Source of the DNA: Kiritimatiellota bacterium
GTDB lineage: Bacteria; Verrucomicrobiota; Kiritimatiellia; RFP12; UBA1067
NCBI GenBank assembly: GCA_009778475.1
Contig: WRJS01000007.1
Span: 1-58,891 of the forward strand
Length of the DNA stretch: 58,891 nt
Reading direction: 5' to 3'
Shown: piece after piece, positions 8,176 to 16,440 of the stretch
Position numbering within the stretch: the stretch's first letter is position 1
Layout: each line of letters starts with the position of its first letter
Program-made: the position numbers and the translations under genes
The notes under the pieces: generated by a model
Databases searched by the model: none
What the model saw: the letters and a program-made list of their open reading frames with translations, nothing else
What the model was told of the DNA's origin: nothing

Positions 8176-8658
8176 ATGTCACTCTCGCAGGACAAAAATG
8201 ATGTTGCGGTAGCGGAAATCGACTTTCTGGTCGGTTTCCCGCGCACATGTTTTTTAGATGCGAAACGACGTTTCTGCGTCAGCGCGGAGTGGCGCGGTTT
8301 GCTGGGGTCGTCTGATTATCTTTATGTGATACCGAACTTTTATTTGCCGTGCCTGGACTTGCTGTCGCCTGAAGAGATGAAGGCCAAGCTGAGCCAGCTG
8401 CGGGAGAGGAAGCGCTCGGAGCAGGGGCTGGGCGATGCGTTGCGTGTCTTCGGCGCAAGCTCTGAGCTGGTGAAGATGGACCCCCAGCGGCGTGTCCGCA
8501 TCTGCGACCGTCTGCTGCGGTTCGCGAAGATTGAGGACAAGGTTATTCTGGCGGCGTCGGTGACGTGTGTGCAGCTGTGGTCGCCGGCGCTCTACCCGGA
8601 AGAGGAAGACGTGGATCAGACGAAGCTGGCAGAGGCAGCGAGGTTGTTGGGGATTTAG
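8176..8658 (+). CDS. mraZ: Division/cell-wall cluster transcriptional repressor MraZ
   Basis: From the ATG at 8176 (GAGGT six bases upstream) the protein has 160 residues, close to the family's usual 140-155; the frame stays open upstream to 8107, but that start would lie inside the operator. The first half contains FPRTCFLDAKRRFCVSAEWR, matching the D-x-K-G-R-x-x-I/V-P pattern of the first AbrB-like SpoVT domain (R-F-C in place of G-R-x). The second contains DPQRRVRICDRLLRFAKIEDKV, matching the second repeat (D-x-x-G-R-i-x-i-p). In known bacteria MraZ binds tandem GTGG boxes upstream of its own operon, and such boxes are present here. It heads the rsmH-ftsL-ftsI-murE set. Confidence 0.85.
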   Translation: MSLSQDKNDVAVAEIDFLVGFPRTCFLDAKRRFCVSAEWRGLLGSSDYLYVIPNFYLPCLDLLSPEEMKAKLSQLRERKRSEQGLGDALRVFGASSELVKMDPQRRVRICDRLLRFAKIEDKVILAASVTCVQLWSPALYPEEEDVDQTKLAEAARLLGI

Positions 8659-8681
8659 CCGTGTGAGCTGAGGGGGCGGAG

Positions 8682-9614
8682 ATGCATGTGCCGGTGATGT
8701 TGCTAGAAACAGCGGAAATGTTGGCGGTCGCGCAAGGCGGCTGTTACATCGACGCGACGGTCGGCTCCGCAGGCCATGCGTCTGAGATTCTGCGGCGTGC
8801 GGGCCCGGAGGGGCGGCTGCTGGGAATCGACCGCGACATCGAGGCTTTGGAACGCGCGCGGGTGAGGCTGCGGGATGTGCCGGGGAGCGTCTGCCTGGTG
8901 CACGGCGCGCACGGCGACCTGCGGCGGCTGGCGGAGGCGAACGGGTTCGGCGCGGTGGACGCGATCCTGATGGACCTTGGGGTAAGCTCTGAGCAGATCG
9001 ATACGGCGGCGGCGGGCTTCAGTTTCAGGCGGGGCCTTGACGGGCCGTTGGACTGCCGGATGGACCGGACGCAGGGCGAGACGGCGGCGGAGCTCATCGC
9101 GCGGCTGGGCGAGCGGGAGCTGGCGGAGATGCTCCGGCGCCTCGGGGAGGAGCCGCAGGCGCGGCGCATCGCGCGGGCGATCGTGCGCGAGCGTGAGCGC
9201 GGGCCCATCGCGACGACGGGGCGGCTGGCGGACGTCGTGGACGCGGCGATGGGGCGCCGGGGCGAGCCGCGGCACCCGGCGGTGCGGCGCGTGTATCAAG
9301 CCGTGCGCATGGCCGTCAATACAGAGCTGGAGGATTTGGCGCGCGCGCTGGAGGACGGGATGCGGCTGCTGCGGCCGGGCGGGCGGTTCGCGGTGCTGAC
9401 GTATGAGTCGCTGACGGACAGGATGGTGAAGCAGCGGTTCGCGGCGCACGTCGGGAAGCTGCGGGCCCTGCAGCAGGGCGGCGAGGCGTGGGAGGGCGAG
9501 CTGCCCGCGGCGGTGGCCGTGACGCGCAAGGCCATGGTGGCGGGCGGCGAGGAGATCGAGAGGAACCCGCGCGCGCGATCCGCGAAGCTGCGGGTCGTTG
9601 CGCGGAAGGATTGA
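8682..9614 (+). CDS. rsmH: 16S rRNA (cytosine1402-N4)-methyltransferase RsmH
   Basis: The 310-residue enzyme methylates C1402 of 16S rRNA using S-adenosylmethionine. It opens MHVPVMLLETAEML and shows YIDATVGSAGHASEIL (SAM site), LLGIDRDIEALERA, DAILMDLGVSSEQID with the conserved D-L-G-V-S-S-x-Q, and the RVYQAVRMAVNTELE motif (usually FQALRIxVNxEL). The late GGRFAVLTYESLTDR segment is usually VISFHSLEDR; Ser-Leu-x-Asp-Arg is kept. The gene starts 23 bases after mraZ, its usual place in the dcw cluster. Confidence 0.94.
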   Translation: MHVPVMLLETAEMLAVAQGGCYIDATVGSAGHASEILRRAGPEGRLLGIDRDIEALERARVRLRDVPGSVCLVHGAHGDLRRLAEANGFGAVDAILMDLGVSSEQIDTAAAGFSFRRGLDGPLDCRMDRTQGETAAELIARLGERELAEMLRRLGEEPQARRIARAIVRERERGPIATTGRLADVVDAAMGRRGEPRHPAVRRVYQAVRMAVNTELEDLARALEDGMRLLRPGGRFAVLTYESLTDRMVKQRFAAHVGKLRALQQGGEAWEGELPAAVAVTRKAMVAGGEEIERNPRARSAKLRVVARKD

Positions 9615-9642
9615 TTTTGTTAAACGTTGAAGGAGGCTTCAA

Positions 9643-10038
9643 ATGAAAAACAGGAAGAAGAATGCACATCTGGTGGACGTCCCGAAACTCGGGCTCGCAC
9701 TGGTTGTGATTGGCGCGTCGGCAGCGCTGGGCTATAAGCTCATTGACGGGCAGAACAAGAAACTCGAGGGGGAAATCCACAAGCACGATGTCACGCTGCG
9801 GGCGCTTGACGATGAGTATGAGCGCGAGCTGGCGCGGTGGGACACCAAGGTGAAGACCGTGGAGAACCTGAAGCGTACGATTGCGGACCACGGGCTGGGC
9901 ATGAGCCGCCCGGTCCCGGAGCGTCAAATCGTGAACGTAGATGAGGCGGGGCGGGTGATTCCCGGCCAGTCGTCTGCCGTGTACATCCGGCGGCTGCTGG
10001 ATCTGGCGGATGAACAGCGTGCAAAGGTCAAACGTTAG
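9643..10038 (+). CDS. ftsL: FtsL-like divisome protein (by position and topology)
   Basis: A 131-residue protein with a short basic N-terminus (MKNRKKNAH), one membrane segment (about 15-32) and a charged coiled-coil region (about 36-80), followed by a variable tail. FtsL proteins are poorly conserved in sequence but have exactly this shape and lie between rsmH and ftsI. FtsL would form a complex with FtsB and FtsQ to activate septal wall synthesis. AAGGAGG is placed well before the start. The assignment rests on context and topology, not on a sequence signature. Confidence 0.65.
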   Translation: MKNRKKNAHLVDVPKLGLALVVIGASAALGYKLIDGQNKKLEGEIHKHDVTLRALDDEYERELARWDTKVKTVENLKRTIADHGLGMSRPVPERQIVNVDEAGRVIPGQSSAVYIRRLLDLADEQRAKVKR

Positions 10039-10066
10039 GCGCGGTGCGAGAAACGGATGGTGAACG

Positions 10067-11860
10067 ATGCAAGCGGATAGCAACGGGGTGTGGCGCGTAT
10101 GGGTGGTCGGCGCCTTATTGAGCATTGCGTTGGTCGGGTTGAGCGTGCGCCTCAGTTTTCTGCACTGGGGCAATCATTCGCCGCTCAAAGAGGCAACGAT
10201 GAAGAAGCGGCAGCACAGGCAGACCCTGCCGGGGATGCGCGGGCGGATCTACGACTGCAACGGCGACCGGTTCCCGATGGCGGTCAGCCTGCCGGCCAAG
10301 AGGTTCTTCGCGGACCCGCTCGACCTGAAACCGGAACACGACAGGAATCTCATCATTGACACGGTGGTGGATGCGCTGAGCCTCCCGCGCAAGGAGGTGG
10401 AGAGCGCGTTCGAGCAGACGGGGCCAGGCTCGCGTAATGTGAAGCTGTGCGTGTCGTATGACAACGATGCCTTCGCGCTGCTGGAGGACAAGAAGAACAT
10501 CAGTGGCATCGGGTCGGATCCGGTCATTGTACGGTCCTATCCCCAGCGGCGGCGCATGGCGCACGTGATCGGCCTGCTGGACGGGGACGGCAACGGGCAG
10601 GCCGGCGTCGAGTTCCAGTACAACGAGCATCTCAAGGGCGCACCGGGGGAGGCGAGCGGCGAGGTTGACGCCCGGCGCAGGGTGATCGGTTACCGCACCC
10701 CCAAGTACACGCCGCCGATCCGCGGGAGCGACATCTATCTCACGCTGGACAACAACATCCAGTACGAGGTCGAAGAGGCGTTGCGGGAGGCCGTCGAGAA
10801 CGTTCAGGCGGTGGCCGCGTGGGCCATCGTGCAGGATGTCAAGACGGGCGCGATCCTCGCGATGGCGAACTGCCCGGACTTCGACCCCGAGCAGTACCAT
10901 ATCGCATTCCGCGAGCTTTGGGCCAACCATGCGATCTGGACGATGTATGAGCCGGGGTCGGTGATGAAGACCATCACGCTGGCGGCGGCGCTCAACGAGC
11001 GGCTGGTCACGCCGAACACGCTGATATCTGTCGGCTTCGGACCGTTCATCTATTGCGGCACGTCGCTGGCGAACAATGCCCCCTCTATTCCCTCCACACC
11101 GGGGTTCCTCAGCGTCGCGCACGGGTTCAGGATATCGAACAACGTCGTGTTCGCTAAAATCGGGATGGAGTTGCTGAAGCCGCAGCTGGTTGAGGGGTAT
11201 ATGCGGGGCTTCGGGTTCGGCAACAAGCTCGACATCGATTTGCCGGGCGAGGCGAAGGGCTTGATTGACGCGGCGAAACGGCCGTGGCAAAAATGGGACA
11301 AGGTCAAGCCCACGCGCGTGCCGATCGGGCAAGGCATCTCCGTGACGGGCCTGCAGATGATCAACGCCTACTCGGCCATCGCCAACGGCGGCAAGCTCAT
11401 GCGGCCGTATGTGGTGGACAAGATCGTCTCGCCGACAGGCGAGGTGGTGTACCGGGGCGAGCCGTGCGTGATCGGCAAGCCTGTGCGCCCCGAGGTTGCG
11501 CAGATGGTGCGCGAGCTGATGATTGACGTGACGGAAGACGGCACGGGCAAAAAAGCGCGCGTGGCGGGCTACACCGTCGCGGGCAAGACCGGGACCGCGC
11601 AACGTTATTCCCCAGAGAAGCGGGCTTACTCCACCACGGAGTATTACGCATCGTTCGTCGGCTTCATCCCCGCGCGTGACCCTGTGTTCAGCGTGCTGGT
11701 GACGGTTGACCGCCCGGCGCCCGGCTTCGCGCGGACGGGCGGTGCGGTGGCGGCCCCCGCGTTCTCGAAAATCGCGGCGGTGGCCGCGCGCTACCTGCAA
11801 GTGCCGCCTGACCTGCCGAACGAGAATGACGACGGGTGGGTGTCCCTCGGAGTACGCTAG
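10067..11860 (+). CDS. ftsI: Peptidoglycan D,D-transpeptidase FtsI (PBP3)
   Basis: The 597-residue protein has one N-terminal membrane helix (about 10-28), a dimerisation/pedestal domain (about 50-230) and a penicillin-binding transpeptidase domain. Active-site motifs are visible: S-x-x-K as GSVMK (about residue 303), S-x-N in YSAIANGG (about 457), and K-T-G as VAGKTGTAQRY (about 500). No PASTA domains follow. It would cross-link septal peptidoglycan in the periplasm. It starts 28 bases after the ftsL-like gene and ends 2 bases before murE. Confidence 0.94.
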   Translation: MQADSNGVWRVWVVGALLSIALVGLSVRLSFLHWGNHSPLKEATMKKRQHRQTLPGMRGRIYDCNGDRFPMAVSLPAKRFFADPLDLKPEHDRNLIIDTVVDALSLPRKEVESAFEQTGPGSRNVKLCVSYDNDAFALLEDKKNISGIGSDPVIVRSYPQRRRMAHVIGLLDGDGNGQAGVEFQYNEHLKGAPGEASGEVDARRRVIGYRTPKYTPPIRGSDIYLTLDNNIQYEVEEALREAVENVQAVAAWAIVQDVKTGAILAMANCPDFDPEQYHIAFRELWANHAIWTMYEPGSVMKTITLAAALNERLVTPNTLISVGFGPFIYCGTSLANNAPSIPSTPGFLSVAHGFRISNNVVFAKIGMELLKPQLVEGYMRGFGFGNKLDIDLPGEAKGLIDAAKRPWQKWDKVKPTRVPIGQGISVTGLQMINAYSAIANGGKLMRPYVVDKIVSPTGEVVYRGEPCVIGKPVRPEVAQMVRELMIDVTEDGTGKKARVAGYTVAGKTGTAQRYSPEKRAYSTTEYYASFVGFIPARDPVFSVLVTVDRPAPGFARTGGAVAAPAFSKIAAVAARYLQVPPDLPNENDDGWVSLGVR

Positions 11861-11862
11861 CC

Positions 11863-13329
11863 ATGCGATGCGCGGAGATTCCAGAGCTGTTGCCGCTGCT
11901 GCTCGACAAGCCCGCGGCGGTTGCGTTCACAGGCGTCCAGTGCGACTCACGCAGGGTGCGCCCGGGCGACCTGTTCGTGGCCTTCAGCGGACGGCGCGAC
12001 GACGGTGCGCAATTCGGCGCGGCGGCACTGGCGCGGGGCGCGGCCGCAGTCGTGTCGGAAACGCCCCTGCGCGACTGCTCCAAGGCCAACATCGTCGTGC
12101 GCGATGCGCGCCTCGCGCTGGCGGTGCTGGCGAACGCGCTCAACGGCTGGCCCAGCCGCAAAATGGATGTGTTCGGCATCACCGGGACAAACGGGAAGAC
12201 CACCACCGCATGGCTGCTGAGCGAGCTGCTCCGCGCACACGGGCGCAACCCGGGCCTGCTGACGACCGTGCAGGCCGCCTACCGCGACCGCGTGATCCCT
12301 GCGGTGCGCACCACGCCCGACGCATGCGAACTGCAATCCCTGCTGGCCGCGATGTCCGGCGCGGGGTGCGACGCCGCCGTGATGGAAGTCTCCTCCCACG
12401 CGCTGGACCAGCAACGCGCCGCAGGCATCCGCTTCGCGGGCGCGGCATTCACCAACCTCTCGCACGACCACTTGGATTACCACGGCTCGATGGAGGCCTA
12501 TTGGGAGACCAAGAAACGCCTCTTCATCCAGCTCGCGCACGAAAAGCCCGGTGCGCCCGCAACGTGCTTTCTGGATGCGCCATACGGCGAGCGGATGGCG
12601 GCGTTTCTCGCGACGCTCCCCGTGAGACGCATCACCTGCGGGTTCTCGGGTGCGGCGGACATCCGCGCAGAGGATGTCACGCTCACGCCGGACGGCAGCC
12701 GCTTCACGCTCGTCACCGCAGACGGCGCACGCGCGCCGCTCGACGTGCAGCTTGCGGGTCGTCATAACATCGCGAACATCCTGTGCGCGGTTGCGCTGGC
12801 GCTGTCCGCCGGTGTTCCGCTGGAGGTCGTCACGGCGGTGCTACGGGCGCTCCGACCGCAGTGGGGCCGTCTGGAGCGCGTGCCGGTGAACGCCGCGTTC
12901 CGTGTGTTCGTGGACTACGCGCACACCGACGACGCGCTGAGGAATGTCCTTGGCGCAATCCGCGAGATGAATAAGGGGCGCACGATTGTCGTGTTCGGGT
13001 GCGGCGGCGACCGCGACCGCGCCAAGCGCCCGCTGATGGGACGCGCCTGCGCGGAAGGCGCGGACGTGCTGGTCGTCACGTCCGACAACCCGCGCTCGGA
13101 AAACCCCGAGGCGATTATCGCGGAAGTGACGGCCGGCATCCCGCACGGCACGGAGGCGCACATCGAGCCCGACCGCCGCGCGGCAATCCGCCTGGCGCTC
13201 TCGCTCGCGAGCCAAGACGATGTCGTGCTGGTGGCCGGAAAAGGCCACGAGTCCTTTCAAGAAATCGCTGGCCGCTCATTCCCCTTCGACGACCGCCAGA
13301 CCGTCATGGAAGAGATGTGCCGCCTGTAG
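11863..13329 (+). CDS. murE: UDP-MurNAc-tripeptide ligase MurE, meso-diaminopimelate type
   Basis: The 488-residue ligase adds the third stem-peptide residue in peptidoglycan synthesis. It shows the Mur ATP site GITGTNGKTTTAWLL (about 105-119), the TNLSHDHLDYHGSME motif with the carbamylated-lysine neighbourhood, the central HNIANILCA segment, and DNPRSENP (about residue 406), the signature of enzymes that accept meso-DAP rather than Lys. The start at 11863 lies 2 bases after the ftsI stop; a longer frame from 11836 would overlap ftsI and lacks support. The expected next genes (murF, mraY) are absent; a MITE-like element follows 36 bases downstream. Confidence 0.94.
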   Translation: MRCAEIPELLPLLLDKPAAVAFTGVQCDSRRVRPGDLFVAFSGRRDDGAQFGAAALARGAAAVVSETPLRDCSKANIVVRDARLALAVLANALNGWPSRKMDVFGITGTNGKTTTAWLLSELLRAHGRNPGLLTTVQAAYRDRVIPAVRTTPDACELQSLLAAMSGAGCDAAVMEVSSHALDQQRAAGIRFAGAAFTNLSHDHLDYHGSMEAYWETKKRLFIQLAHEKPGAPATCFLDAPYGERMAAFLATLPVRRITCGFSGAADIRAEDVTLTPDGSRFTLVTADGARAPLDVQLAGRHNIANILCAVALALSAGVPLEVVTAVLRALRPQWGRLERVPVNAAFRVFVDYAHTDDALRNVLGAIREMNKGRTIVVFGCGGDRDRAKRPLMGRACAEGADVLVVTSDNPRSENPEAIIAEVTAGIPHGTEAHIEPDRRAAIRLALSLASQDDVVLVAGKGHESFQEIAGRSFPFDDRQTVMEEMCRL

Positions 13330-13365
13330 TAACCATCCCGTCAGGTCGCCAGACGATTAGGTCGT

Positions 13366-13552
13366 TAGTGTCCTGTAAAACACAGATTTCACGATGGAGG
13401 GCGAGCGTCCCCGCGAGCCGTTAGACACATTGCCGTTTCCTGCCCCCATTGCCCGCACACCGCGCCAATGCCTCCCCCTGTCTCGCCCTCCATATCACGC
13501 CATCCAAACAGGGTAACCCCCTATTCCGTCATCTGTATTTTACAGGACATCA
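13366..13552 (+). mobile_element. MITE-like element, copy A (about 187 bases)
   Basis: Left end TAGTGTCCTGTAAAAC and right end ATTTTACAGGACATCA are imperfect inverted repeats. The inside holds GGAGGGCGAGCGTCCCCGCG near the left and a CTCGCCCTCC match near the right, so the ends fold together. There is no transposase gene. Two further copies lie at 53163-53415 and 58768 to the window edge, and a solo end at 7969-7990. TA bases at the ends of copy B suggest TA-targeted mobilisation (IS630/Tc1-like) in trans; that is an inference. Confidence 0.75.
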
Positions 13553-13622
13553 GGCGCGGGTACCACTCGTTCCGACTACGATTGGTGTATGGATTTTTCT
13601 GAAAAAAGTTCGATTATTTTCC

Positions 13623-13631
13623 TGTTACAAT
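13623..13631 (+). promoter_or_regulatory. Possible extended -10 promoter for panD
   Basis: TGTTACAAT fits an extended -10 (TG-N-TACAAT); no good -35 is seen. Initiation near 13638 would give a leader of about 120 bases before panD. The sequence from 13554 to 13760 holds no gene that I can support. Confidence 0.35.
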
Positions 13632-13760
13632 GAAGGCCGTTTCTGGTAAAATTTAAAGATAAAGCTACGGAAGGTCGGTCAATAGGCGGTAACCGTGTGC
13701 AGCCCAACGAAGACGACTGAAGTGCGCTGATGAAGACAGAGGGAGAAAAGGTAAGGGATT

Positions 13761-14120
13761 ATGCTCTGCACATTGCTCAAAGCGAAGTTGCACCACCTGC
13801 GTGTGACGGAGGCGAACAAGGAATACGAGGGGAGCCTCACCGTGGATGAGGACTTGATGGACGCGGTCGGCATCGCGGAGTTTGAGAAACTGCTCATCGC
13901 GAACCTCGACAATGGTGAGCGTCTGGAGACCTACGCGATCCGTGGCGCGCGCGGCAGCGGCATCGCGTGCCTGAACGGCGCGGCCGCGTACAAGGGCAAG
14001 ATCGGCGACCGCCTCATCGTGATGGCGTGGTGTCAGCTGGATGAGGCGGAGTGCCAGGGGCATCACCCGAAAATCGTCCGCCTGGACGCGCAAAACCGCA
14101 TCGTCGCTTCGGCGGTGTGA
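13761..14120 (+). CDS. panD: Aspartate 1-decarboxylase PanD
   Basis: The 119-residue pro-enzyme makes beta-alanine from aspartate for pantothenate and CoA synthesis. The self-cleavage site is visible as YEGSLTVDEDLMD (cleavage between Gly24 and Ser25; Ser becomes the pyruvoyl group). Other family features are MLCTLLKAKLHHLRVT at the start, VDNGER-type ANLDNGERLETYAI, and RGSGIACLNGAAAYKGKIGDR (quoted here in parts) with the conserved N-G-A-A-A. Length matches the family. No other pantothenate gene is nearby. Confidence 0.95.
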   Translation: MLCTLLKAKLHHLRVTEANKEYEGSLTVDEDLMDAVGIAEFEKLLIANLDNGERLETYAIRGARGSGIACLNGAAAYKGKIGDRLIVMAWCQLDEAECQGHHPKIVRLDAQNRIVASAV

Positions 14121-14131
14121 GGGGGGCAAGC

Positions 14132-14692
14132 ATGACGGATAACGCACACGGCAAATCGCGGCGGGATGTGTTGGGCTGGCTGCTGCGGGCGGGGACGGGC
14201 GCGGTGATCGCGGCGTTCGCGTTCAGGGCGGCGGGCGGGCGGCGCGGTTCGCGCACGGTGTGGCAACTCGACCCGCGTAAGTGCATCCAGTGCGGCAAGT
14301 GCGAGACGGAGTGCGTCCTCCAGCCGTCGGCCGTCAAATGCACGCACGGCTACGAGATGTGCGGCTACTGCAAACTCTGCTTCGGCTATTTCAAGCCCGA
14401 CGCGCCGAGGCTCGACGAGGCCGCCGAGAACCAGATCTGCCCGACGGGCGCGATACGGCGGAAGTTTCTGGAGGCCCCTTATTTCGAGTACACCATCGAC
14501 GAGCCGCTTTGCACGGGGTGCGCCCTCTGCGTGAAGGGCTGCACGAACTTCGGCAACGGGTCGCTCTACCTGCAGGTGCGCCACGACCGCTGCCTCAACT
14601 GCAACTCGTGCCGCGTCGCGGAGGCTTGCCCCGCGCAAGCGTTCGCGCAAGTGCCGTCGGCGACACCGTATCTGCTAAAGGAAAAACTGTGA
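14132..14692 (+). CDS. Tat-exported ferredoxin-type 4Fe-4S electron transfer protein
   Basis: The 186-residue product begins with a twin-arginine-type signal, SRRDVLGWLLRAGTGAVIAA, so it is probably exported folded or anchored facing the periplasm. The rest is a set of ferredoxin clusters: CIQCGKCETEC, CGYCKLC, CTGCALCVKGC and CLNCNSCRVAEACP, enough cysteines for about four [4Fe-4S] centres. The start at 14132 is preceded by a G-rich Shine-Dalgarno; the frame is open further upstream but that would add a tail before the signal. Its partner is probably the polytopic NapH-like protein 500 bases downstream. Related proteins pass electrons between quinols and periplasmic acceptors; the acceptor here is unknown. 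Confidence 0.8.
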   Translation: MTDNAHGKSRRDVLGWLLRAGTGAVIAAFAFRAAGGRRGSRTVWQLDPRKCIQCGKCETECVLQPSAVKCTHGYEMCGYCKLCFGYFKPDAPRLDEAAENQICPTGAIRRKFLEAPYFEYTIDEPLCTGCALCVKGCTNFGNGSLYLQVRHDRCLNCNSCRVAEACPAQAFAQVPSATPYLLKEKL

Positions 14693-15150
14693 TTGAATAT
14701 CCAATATCCAGCATGGAATATTCAATGTCCAAGTTAAATGCGCTTCGGGATAATGACCGGGATGGAGGGCGAGCGTCCCCGCGAGCCGCCGCCGTATCTG
14801 CTGAAGGAAAAACTGGCTTGAATATCCAATATCCAACACGGGGGATCCCGTTGGCGCAACCGCGACCAATGGGGCATGAGAATATCCGATGTAAATATAC
14901 TAATCCGTTCATGGCTTATACTACACACGCTATCATCCCAACATCCCGAAGGGATGTTTCTCTCGGCAGAAAAAGGCATGAAACAATCATGGCATCCCGT
15001 AGGGATGCCTCTATTGATACCGAGAGATGCATCCCTACGGGATGCGAATACAAAGGGTGTCGGTTTTCTACCGAGAGACGCATCCCTATGGGATGCCAAT
15101 GCAGTCCATGTTATGAACGGATTAATAAATACACGACCATTGATGCAAGA
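14666..15150. repeat. Repeat-filled gap: duplicated ferredoxin 3' end, 'AATATCC' element and CATCCC palindromes
   Basis: The last codons of the ferredoxin gene plus the following GAATATCCAATATCCA element (14666-14712) recur at 14792-14839. In between is a GGAGGGCGAGCGTCCCCGCG block shared with the MITE family (about 14763-14782). From 14940 to 15096 there are four copies of a CATCCCGTAGGGATG palindrome (near 14941, 14993, 15028 and 15079). The AATATCC element is the same family as the in-frame insertion in the glycosyltransferase gene near 49.6-49.96 kb. Confidence 0.8.
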
Positions 15151-15204
15151 CGTTCAGCCTTGAATTTTTTCTCCGCCCGTTTCGTAGGGCGTTGCCTCAC
15201 GCTG

Positions 15205-16440
15205 ATGATTGCCGCCCTTGCAGGGCTGTGCGCGTTCACCGCGCTGGGTGAATCGCGTTTCCCGCAGCCGCAGTTTGACTCGGGCTATGCGGCGCCTGCC
15301 GCGCATCACCCGCCGTTCACCGCGCTGGTGTCGGAGTGGGCGGATGTGGCGTTGCTCGCGCTCGCGCTGGGGGTCACGGTGTGGCTGGTGCACCGTGTGC
15401 GCTCGCGCCGCTGGATTTTGGTGTTCGCGGTCGTGTGCCTCGCGTGGTTCGGTTTTATCCGCCAAGGGTGCTTCTGCCCGATTGGCGCGATACAGAATGT
15501 GGCGGTCGCGGCGGTGCAGGGCGGTGGGCTGGCGTGGTCGGTGGTGGCGTTCTTCGCGTTGCCGCTCATCTCCGCGCTGCTGTTCGGGCGCGTGTTCTGC
15601 GCGTCGGTCTGCCCGCTGGGGGTGCTGCAAGAGATTTTCATCATCCGCCCCCAGCGTGTGCCACGCGTGCTGGACGTGCCGCTGCGCCTCATCCCGTTGG
15701 GCGTGCTGGCGTTCGGGCTGGTCTATACGCTGAACGGCGCGGGCTACCTGATCTGCCGCACGGACCCGTTCGTCGGGTTCTTCCGCAGGAGCGCACCGCT
15801 GTCGCTGCTGCTGGCGGGCATGGCGGTCGTGCTGCTGGGCATGGTCGTGGCGCGGCCGTACTGCCGTTACTTCTGCCCGTATGGCGTGTTGCTGGAGTGG
15901 TGTTCGCGGCTGGCGTGGAAGCCCGTGCGCATCACGCCGCAGGACTGCGTGAACTGCCGCCTGTGCGTGGGGGTCTGCCCGGTTGACGCGATCGAGGTTC
16001 CGCGCGAGGCGTTGAACGACACCGCGCGCGCGCATCAGTTCCGGCGGTTCACCGCGATGCTGCTGGCGGTGCCGTTGCTGGTCGCGGGGTGCGCGGGGAC
16101 GGGCTGGCTGGCGGGCGCGTTCGTGGCGAAGGCGCACCCGCTGGTCGAGACGGCGGAAGCCCTGCGCGTCGCCACGCCCGAGACGGAAGACCTGTACCCG
16201 CACATCGAGGTGTTCAAGAAGAGCGGCGTGTCGCAGGAGACGCTTGATGCAGAGGTGGCGGCCGTCACCGGCCGTTTCCGCAGGGGGAGCGCCGTGGCGG
16301 GCGCGTTCATCGGGCTGGTCGTCGCCCTGCGCATTCTGGGCCTCTCGCGTCTCCGCACTCACACCGAGCACGAGGCCAACCGCTTCCGCTGCGTCGCCTG
16401 TGGTCGCTGTTACCCCGCATGCCCAAAGAATGCGCGTTAG
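15205..16440 (+). CDS. NapH/NosR-like polytopic 4Fe-4S membrane protein
   Basis: About 411 residues from the ATG at 15205. Several membrane helices are evident, with two C-x-x-x-C-P motifs of the NapH/NosR/CcoG type: GCFCPIGAIQN and ASVCPLGVLQE, plus YCRYFCPYGVLLEW. A ferredoxin site, CVNCRLCVGVCPVDAIEV, lies at about 250-267 and a last one, CVACGRCYPACPKNA, at the very C-terminus. Such proteins move electrons from the quinone pool to periplasmic carriers; the Tat ferredoxin upstream is the obvious partner. The frame stays open far upstream through the repeats, so the exact start is uncertain (TTG at 15160 is an alternative). Confidence 0.75.
   Translation: MIAALAGLCAFTALGESRFPQPQFDSGYAAPAAHHPPFTALVSEWADVALLALALGVTVWLVHRVRSRRWILVFAVVCLAWFGFIRQGCFCPIGAIQNVAVAAVQGGGLAWSVVAFFALPLISALLFGRVFCASVCPLGVLQEIFIIRPQRVPRVLDVPLRLIPLGVLAFGLVYTLNGAGYLICRTDPFVGFFRRSAPLSLLLAGMAVVLLGMVVARPYCRYFCPYGVLLEWCSRLAWKPVRITPQDCVNCRLCVGVCPVDAIEVPREALNDTARAHQFRRFTAMLLAVPLLVAGCAGTGWLAGAFVAKAHPLVETAEALRVATPETEDLYPHIEVFKKSGVSQETLDAEVAAVTGRFRRGSAVAGAFIGLVVALRILGLSRLRTHTEHEANRFRCVACGRCYPACPKNAR

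Noticed and set aside
13449..13649. 66-codon frame inside and after MITE copy A
   Set aside because: It is made of MITE sequence and ends in AT-rich promoter-like DNA; no product.
14281..15204. Upstream extension of the NapH-like frame
   Set aside because: It overlaps the Tat ferredoxin gene out of frame and then reads through repeats; the family N-terminus starts near 15205.
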